Shown one piece after another: positions 57,591 through 64,000 of a DNA stretch of 64,000 nt; positions within the stretch are counted from its first letter, which is position 1, and each line of letters begins with the position of its first letter. Below the pieces are notes generated by a model. That model saw nothing but the letters and a program-made list of their open reading frames with translations. It was not told the DNA's origin and searched no databases. The translations under genes were made by a program, and so were the position numbers. The DNA is from Diphasiastrum complanatum (Eukaryota > Streptophyta > Lycopodiopsida > Lycopodiales > Lycopodiaceae): the NCBI GenBank assembly GCA_029204225.1, contig CM055092.1, positions 42,813,863 through 42,877,862 of the forward strand, read 5' to 3'.

Positions 57591-59496
57591 TGAAATTCGA
57601 TTTCCTGGTACTGTGTTTTTAAGAGGTTTAACTCTGGAGTAAGATTACTCCCATTGAGTTGAGTTAAATTGTGTCCATGAGTTTTTCTCCTTTTCAATCG
57701 ACAAAATACTCATTGAAGGTGAAATTTAGTTAAACTAATGATGTAAGTCCGGATGGTTAGATAGGAAATGGTGATACAATATGTGGGAATATGGACACAT
57801 GGATCGCATTTCTACCGTTAATACATGCTAGAGCCTTATTCCTCAGAGTTGGAACTCTCAAATTGGAGGGATTTGGGAATCTTGGTACTAACCGGGTGGG
57901 GTGGGGGGGGGGGGGGGGGTATAATGTGGCAGTAAAACCATGTATGGATTCTTGTTATCACAATTTCATAAATGGATTATTGTGATTCATTAGGAATAAA
58001 AATGGGAGGCTCTCCAATGCTTGGTGGAATAGATAGGTGCTATGCGGTATGGGAAATTTTGATGGATTTTTTAGATGTCTGAATATTGGATATGGTAGTT
58101 ACAAATCTTCTGGAAGGAATGAAATTCCTCGTACCCATTCTAATATAGACTTTGGACATCTATTATGGTATTACTTCAGTTATTTTGAATTCAAAATTTT
58201 TCCTTTTGGGTTAACAAATGCTTGGGTTATTTCAACAATATGTGAACGATATTTTTCGTCCATACATGGGTCAATGCCTAGTGGTATTTTTAGATGATAT
58301 TTTCATCTATAGTGAATCGCTTAAGGAACAAGGGTGAATTCAATGGTTTAAAGTATTTTTTTCAAATTGGTTGAAGACTGAATCTTGTGTTTGGATATAG
58401 GATAGTCAGATAATCTTTTAGATTTTTTGATGATCAGATCTAGAAGCAAAGAACTTTTCTGGAGAGAAAACTATTGGTATGGGACATCAATGATTTAAAT
58501 GAAAAATTCTTGTGCGAGAGTGATCTGTAGAACAATGGTTACTACTTACAGTAATGGTGATGCTAACAAGTGAAACCTTTGGTTTAATTGTTCAAAGTAT
58601 TTGGAGAGATTATGAGATATAGATCAGATCCCTAAATGGTATCTCATAAATTCCAAATTGGAAACACTTAAAAGCTATTTCTCATTTTATTTAGAAACCA
58701 TACTTGACTAAGAGACACCCAGTTACATCATTCTTTGTATCAAGAATATCATGTCAATTGGAAGGACTATTTGGTTCATAGTACAACGTCCTGGTGAGAA
58801 AAAATAATCTTCATAAAGATTTTCCTAACCCTATCTTAGAATACCAAGATATCTCCTAAGGGGGAATTTTACGAGACTATAATCAGTGCCGAGAAAGGGC
58901 ATGATAGTTAGGACAACTAGAGGGCATGGCAATGTTAACACCATAAGCATGCATCTAGATCCATCGATGGGATACAACTCCCTAGTAAGTCATTCTTCTC
59001 GAGGGGCCTTGCCTAAGGTCAAGTCGGATACGTGTAGTTGTAGGGCCCATGCAATCAAACTATGCTTATGGGCCAATTCCAGTCAAGTGAAAGACTCATT
59101 CAGTGACATGTCATGAGAGATGGCAACAGTGCATGCCATCAATCTACATTGGGTTAAGAGGGGTCATTCTATAAAATAAAGGGGTGCGGCTGGGAGGACA
59201 ACTCTAGATGCCTTGTCCTTGTGTTAGTGATCGTTGCAAACAGAAAATGACAACTTTCCTTCATGCTTGTAAATGAATATTGCATTTTGATGTCCAGTTT
59301 GCGTCCTTGTGATAATTAGATATTGCAAGGTGACAGTAATGTCTAGAAGTAATGTCTGTTGTGCATCTGACAGGAAGAACACAGTTCGCATATCAAGTGG
59401 ATAGTCAAGGAGTCCGGCATCTACATGGATCATGGGGATGAGCCGGAAGAGTTTTTCGAGGCATGGACATGATGCAGCTCTATCAATTCATGTTGG
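57591..59496. other. spacer of the inverted repeat, right side; G-run and no intact gene
   Basis: Holds a poly-G run (57897-57919) and the gypsy RT scrap listed separately. The rest, including small open stretches near 58886-59116, shows no recognisable domain. Confidence 0.45.
58170..58345 (+). pseudogene. Ty3/gypsy RT fragment
   Basis: FEFKIFPFGLTNA near 58186, then after a frameshift YMGQCLVVFLDDIFIYSESL near 58265. These are adjacent RT motifs, with the catalytic Asp pair retained in FLDD. Only about 60 codons survive. Confidence 0.8.
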
Positions 59497-62400
59497 CAAA
59501 AATCTGGCCCCATTTTCAGATTATAGAACCGACTATATCATCAGTTTGCTGGTCGACTTCAAAGTCAAGTTGTGAATTCTGTCTGAAATCCAATTTCCAC
59601 TATCTTTATGCCTAGAATGGAGAACTGTTGTCCAAATTTCTTCATTGAGAATATAAACGCATTCTGGATGATAGGACGTTGATCTTTGTCTTCAAATAAA
59701 ACAGCAAAGTTGATCACAAACGCATCCTGCATGACAGGAAGCTAATTTTTGACATTTGTTTATGTTACTGTTTTCGTCTCTTTATTTCGCTGAGGACCAA
59801 GCTCTAGCTAATCTTTGTTCACAAATCTCAAACAAAATCATGCAATCCCTTTTACATGTATTGGTGCTTTTGAATTTAATGAGCTTCGCGACAATCAAAT
59901 TAGGGCAAATATAGGTTGCTGTTAGTCAATGATAGTACCTCTGATATTGTCTCGAAATGAACTTGAAAATCGCTTCCGAACTCTGATTCATCAGCTAGAA
60001 TGATTTGGTGCATAGCTCGATAATTAGTTGCCCAAGAAGTCACACAATACAAGTGTAAGCTGTGTGACAGATTGGAGAGAGTGTGCAATACAATCATGCA
60101 AATGTGTCCGTTAAGGAAAGAGACAAATGTCTCATGTCTAGCGCCCATGTAACAAACGCCAACGTAAAATACAGCTCTAATTTACTTTCGACAACCAGAA
60201 CCATGTATCTTTAATATCAGGCTTGTGAAAATACCCTCTAGGAGCACGTCTCCTCCTCTAAATTGTCACAGAAGGATCATCCTTCAACAACTACTTATGG
60301 GCCGGCCTTGGATCATTCTTTTCTTTTTGGAGAATGGCTTGTAGTAGGTTAGTCTGAATTTTCCAGTTCTGAGGACGAATTTGTTTTGAATTTAGTTCAA
60401 GCGTGGCATGAAAGAAACAAAGCTATTTTGACTTCATCTTTCACATTACTATTCTTCTTACTTCAAAATTTCAAATGATGTTTGTCTACAAATTTGCTTG
60501 TCTCATTCAAAATACAATGCAATTGGACTATATGTGAGATTTTTACGTGGTGTAGCACACAGCCAAACGCATTCCGTAGGTTTGATGAGCCTTCACGTGT
60601 GGAAGATAGTAGTAAGGAAACAACGAGAATATGGGTATGACCGCTATGCTCACGCTCGAGTAATTTAATAGTTATAGTTCTAAAACATGATCGATAGAAG
60701 GTGCATTGTAGACAAAATTCTCTTGGAGTTTTTACATGTTCCATGCTCAGGTTGACTGACAAATTTGTCGCAAATCTTTTGCATGCTTGACCCCACAAGC
60801 TACGGTGTACAATAACCTGGTTACACTTAGAAAATGGAATGATAAAATTTCGGAAATCAGGAGCTCTCTTTTGATATGTTCTTCCTCTCTAGATTGTTCA
60901 AATTTTGATAATTACACTTATTCCAAGATGTGCCTAAAACCAAACTCAATATGAGCTTGATGCTATTAGAGTAGCACCTACTAAAGTTCAAATTATTTCT
61001 AATACCTAGAGAATCACTTGAGGACAAGTCACTATCCTAAAACAGTGGTGTTTTATAATTTTGTCCTTGTCTAGCAAACAATTAAAATTTGATTACATAC
61101 TAGTTAAACTATCACATGCCTCCTTGGATATTGTACTAGAACTAATGTGTGAGATTTTTGAATCACTTAGGTTCAATGAAATCAAAGCAAGATCTTTACA
61201 GTCTCTTTGCTTCCGTTGAGACTTTGCAAATGAATCAATGATGGGCTTTGTCTCAGCGCCATCAACATCATTTCAAAAACCTTTCTCTAGGAGTATCATC
61301 TTAATTTTGAATTTTCACATCTGGACATTTTTTCTATCAAATCTTTTGACGAGTCTTAAATTTGAAGATGATGATTCTATGCTAATAACTTTTAAAAAAA
61401 AATTGTAACTAAAGTTGTCTAGAATAAAACTATAATAATGTGTAGACTCAAAACTCAGGATCTGATACCATGCTAGAAATTGTGATCAAAAGAGAGATTC
61501 ACAAAGTTGTGATTAATGGCCAATGTGGAAATCACATTGATATACCCTAATCATTAGGAGAGACTCTAAGATCCCTAGAGCCTTGCATTCTATCCCTACT
61601 TGATTATGGTAAATTCCGAGATGTTTGCATCTTGATTCTTCTTTAGAAGAGTTAGAGACTTATGTATGTACTTCTAATAGACAAATGATGTTGTAAGAGA
61701 TCAATTTCTAGGAAATGAGGTGCTTTGTCAAACCAACCCTACCGTCTAATAGGAGATCAAGCAAGATTTCATGAGATAAGGAGAGGAAACTATGTGTTTA
61801 AGAGAATGTACGACATGATATTATCTCAAGTGAAACCCCACCAACACATCTTGTTATGAGGATGATTGTGCGTGAGACTAAGGCACTAATATGAAGAACA
61901 TATTCCCAACTAACCCTTCTTGTATGAAAAAGTAGAATTTGAGCACCATCTAAAGCCAAAGTCCCTACCCAAATCAGAGAAAAAGATTAAGATCTAACAT
62001 TATTTTTATATGTGTTTGAAGAGGTGCTAGAACACTTCTTAGGTAAATTAGGACATCTAAGGTGATCCAGTTTAGATGTTATTGAAAAGCATCAAACTAT
62101 GCTTTAGATCTTATCATCAAAATTGTTTCGCAATATAAAAAGCTTCCTATGAGTGATCATCAATCCTAAGGAGAAATCTTTCTCAAAAATAGAATGAATG
62201 AATCATTAGATCTATGATGATAGTTATCATAGAAAAAATTCGGTATATATGAGGTAGGCCATCAGTGCATTGCTTATATCTCAAATTCTAGAAGGTAATG
62301 GCCTGTCATCAAGATTGTTGATTGGGTAGTAGCAGAGCTGATAACTCTAGACACCAGCATCGACATTCTGAGCATGGGTGGTCTAGTCATAAAAGTTGAT

Positions 62401-62749
62401 AATGAAGGATTTAGGGTCAAGGTATCAATCTACATTAAATTGAATACATCATGGATGTTAATAGCAACTTATTTCATCCAACCACAGACTACTACTAGAA
62501 CACACTACAACGTCCGTCGTGATTTTCGACGTGATCTGTGACAAATAATCACGGCTTTAAATTTTTTTGCATTCATCACAAGCATCATAAAATACGTCAA
62601 AACAAGGTTGTCGAATTTCGACAGACTTTGTATCCATCGCAATTCGACACCTGCTCAAAATCAGGTAGTCAGACAACTTATCCGAACGGTAGAGGTTGGC
62701 AACTAGCTGGATGTCGGAATTCGACGTCCAAGCTGGACGTCAAGTGTTT
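59497..62749 (-). repeat. right arm of the roughly 10-kb inverted repeat
   Basis: Complement of 52757-55803. It carries the mirrored PBS (complement at 61458-61470), the mirrored LTR (61471-62502, about 200 bp shorter) and the mirrored CACTA end (62503-62749). About 390 bp at 60812-61203 have no counterpart in the left arm. Minus-strand open segments (60798-60463 and 60148-59900) are preserved better here than in the left arm but are not recognisable. Confidence 0.93.
62503..62749 (+). repeat. CACTA terminus copy at the outer end of the right arm
   Basis: CACTACAACGTCCGTCGTGA followed by GACGTC-type subterminal words; a 247-bp inverted copy of 52757-52998. The rest of the element is absent, the sequence breaking off at about 62750. 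Confidence 0.9.
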
Positions 62750-62757
62750 AAGCTCCC

Positions 62758-63020
62758 TTCTGATGCTCCATGGTAACCCTGCTAAGAACCACATGATCAC
62801 CGAATGATCAAGAGTTAGGACTGTGTTGTAGTCGGATCATAAATGGTTGACCCATTCGTCGATGTAGTCCCAGACCCTTTCTCGTTTTCCCATTTTCATA
62901 GTGCTGAATAAGAGAAATGGGTCCTCCACAAGCTTCCATGGTTTAAAGTGGGTGATGAAAGCCGCTTTAACCCCTTCCCACGTGGCTTTTTCCTTGGTCG
63001 ACAGGTTGAACACCATTGCG
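62758..63020 (-). pseudogene. Ty3/gypsy Gag fragment, minus strand
   Basis: The minus strand from about 63020 reads FNLSTKEKATWEGVKAAFIT, FKPWKLVEDPFLLFSTMKMG and ERVWDYIDEWVNHL, a stop, then LTLDHSVIMWFLAGLP. The pattern (W...AF...F...L......G..V.DYI..W...L) is that of the retrotransposon Gag domain. About 90 codons with one stop; truncated at both ends. Confidence 0.65.
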
Positions 63021-63286
63021 TATCAAATGGGTAATATTTCGTGGAAATGAGAACTTCAAGAAATATTCCTAGAAGAACGTAAATAATGGCACTTTCTAAC
63101 AAATTTTGAAAAAGAATGTCCTAATTAATGAACTAATTAATTTATTTTCTTATGAATATGATTGAATTTTAGATATATGTTCTGAAAGTGGCAATACTAC
63201 ACTGTGTGCCCCAAAAAAAAAAAATTGTATAGTCATGGAATAGAATTCAATTCAATCGGCATTCATTGTTCAATGGATTTTTGCAG

Positions 63287-63474
63287 TTGACGATCTGCCG
63301 AATGCTGACGATGAAGTGGGAGTATCTTTTGCCCACGACAGTGAGAAAGTGCAAGTGGTCTCATCAGTGCCACAATCTCTCTTAAAAGATGAACCTGGAG
63401 ATTTTGCAGATCTCCAAGATGAAGATGGTGATGTTGGTAACGTTGGTGACGGTGACCATGATGGTGATGGTTAG
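63287..63474 (+). CDS. terminal exon of an unidentified gene, acidic C-terminus
   Basis: A good acceptor (TTTTTGCAG, ending at 63286) leads into 61 codons in frame from 63289 to TAG at 63472-63474: DDLPNADDEVGVSFAHDSEK, VPQSLLKDEPGDFADLQDED, then an Asp/Gly-rich tail GDGDHDGDG. There is no stop in the frame and the composition is strongly acidic, unlike the transposon debris around it. The next upstream exon was not found; DNA to the left is transposon-derived, so a long intron or a broken gene is possible. Family not recognised. Confidence 0.45.
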
Positions 63475-64000
63475 CCTCGACCAACTAATACTGATGAAGA
63501 AATATTGGATGTATAAAAATTACAAAAATCGTAATACAAAAATTACTATCAGAAGATTTTGTGTCACTTGAGATGTTTAAAATGTCAATTGTATGTATGA
63601 TGAGTGTATTTTTTGTATGATGAGATTTATTTATTTTCTCAATGTTATTCTAAGAGATAATATATATATAATCTAAAGGAACTGTATTTTAATGTTATTT
63701 TTTGCATTACATTCATTCTATATAACTAGCAAATATAATTATACCTTTGTATCACTCTGTGTTTTATTATAATTATGATACTGATTAGAATTTTATTTTA
63801 TTTATATTTTAATAATCAAATTAATAATCCAAAAAAAATAGATTTTTCTAAATCATTGCAAATGTTTTTAGATTTGAAAAATATTATTGATTTAGATTTT
63901 ATTATGTTATAAATTATGATGAATTAAATATTAAATTCTTTATCATTGTCCGTTGTAAAAATTTTACAATGGTGATGAACATATTCTTTCACTTGGTCCT
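63475..64000. other. AT-rich sequence after the acidic exon
   Basis: Possible 3' UTR followed by AT-rich DNA. Nothing else recognised up to the window end. Confidence 0.45.

Overview
This is a stretch of land-plant nuclear DNA. The evidence is the 3' end of a spliced MRS2-type magnesium transporter gene, plant-type Ty1/copia, Ty3/gypsy and CACTA transposons, GT-AG introns, dinucleotide microsatellites and AT-rich spacers. No species call is made. The window is mostly layered transposable elements. Only two places look like host genes: the MRS2 3' end (508-1200) and one acidic terminal exon near the right edge (63287-63474).

Layout. 1-1500: last two exons of MRS2 and its 3' flank. 1561-12218: a large decayed Ty3/gypsy element (A) with gag, protease, RT, RNase H and integrase, then a very long third reading frame (aORF) running up to the polypurine tract and 3' LTR. 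12225-14160: an unknown antisense coding remnant and two blocks of degenerate short repeats. 14161-18587: two related chromoviruses, the LTR of one lying inside the RT of the other. 18588-25664: a minus-strand LTR, 3 kb of uninterpreted DNA, a minus-strand copia pol, AT-rich DNA and an unknown coding-like stretch. 25676-29010: element B (minus), related to A and reduced to its aORF plus LTR. 29048-33526: two decayed copia copies on opposite strands. 33530-38400: element C (plus), a third relative of A. 38783-44939: element D, a young, complete copia element with a 5-bp target-site duplication and LTRs differing at 7 of 682 positions. 45252-52998: a duplicated CACTA segment and a CACTA transposon with divergent accessory and transposase genes. 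52757-62749: an inverted repeat with roughly 3-kb arms at about 95% identity, whose spacer holds a smaller fold-back element with seven near-palindromic boxes. 62758-64000: an antisense gypsy gag fragment and the acidic exon.

How the parts relate. A, B and C belong to one Ty3/gypsy group. A and C share Gag zinc knuckles with an unusual CX2CX3HX4C spacing. All three carry, between pol and the 3' LTR, the same kind of extra protein: coiled coil followed by a conserved C-terminal domain, with additional N-terminal regions in A and B. I do not recognise this protein, and it is the best candidate here for something undescribed. Coordinates of decayed elements are approximate, and all similarity statements come from reading by eye, not from alignment software.
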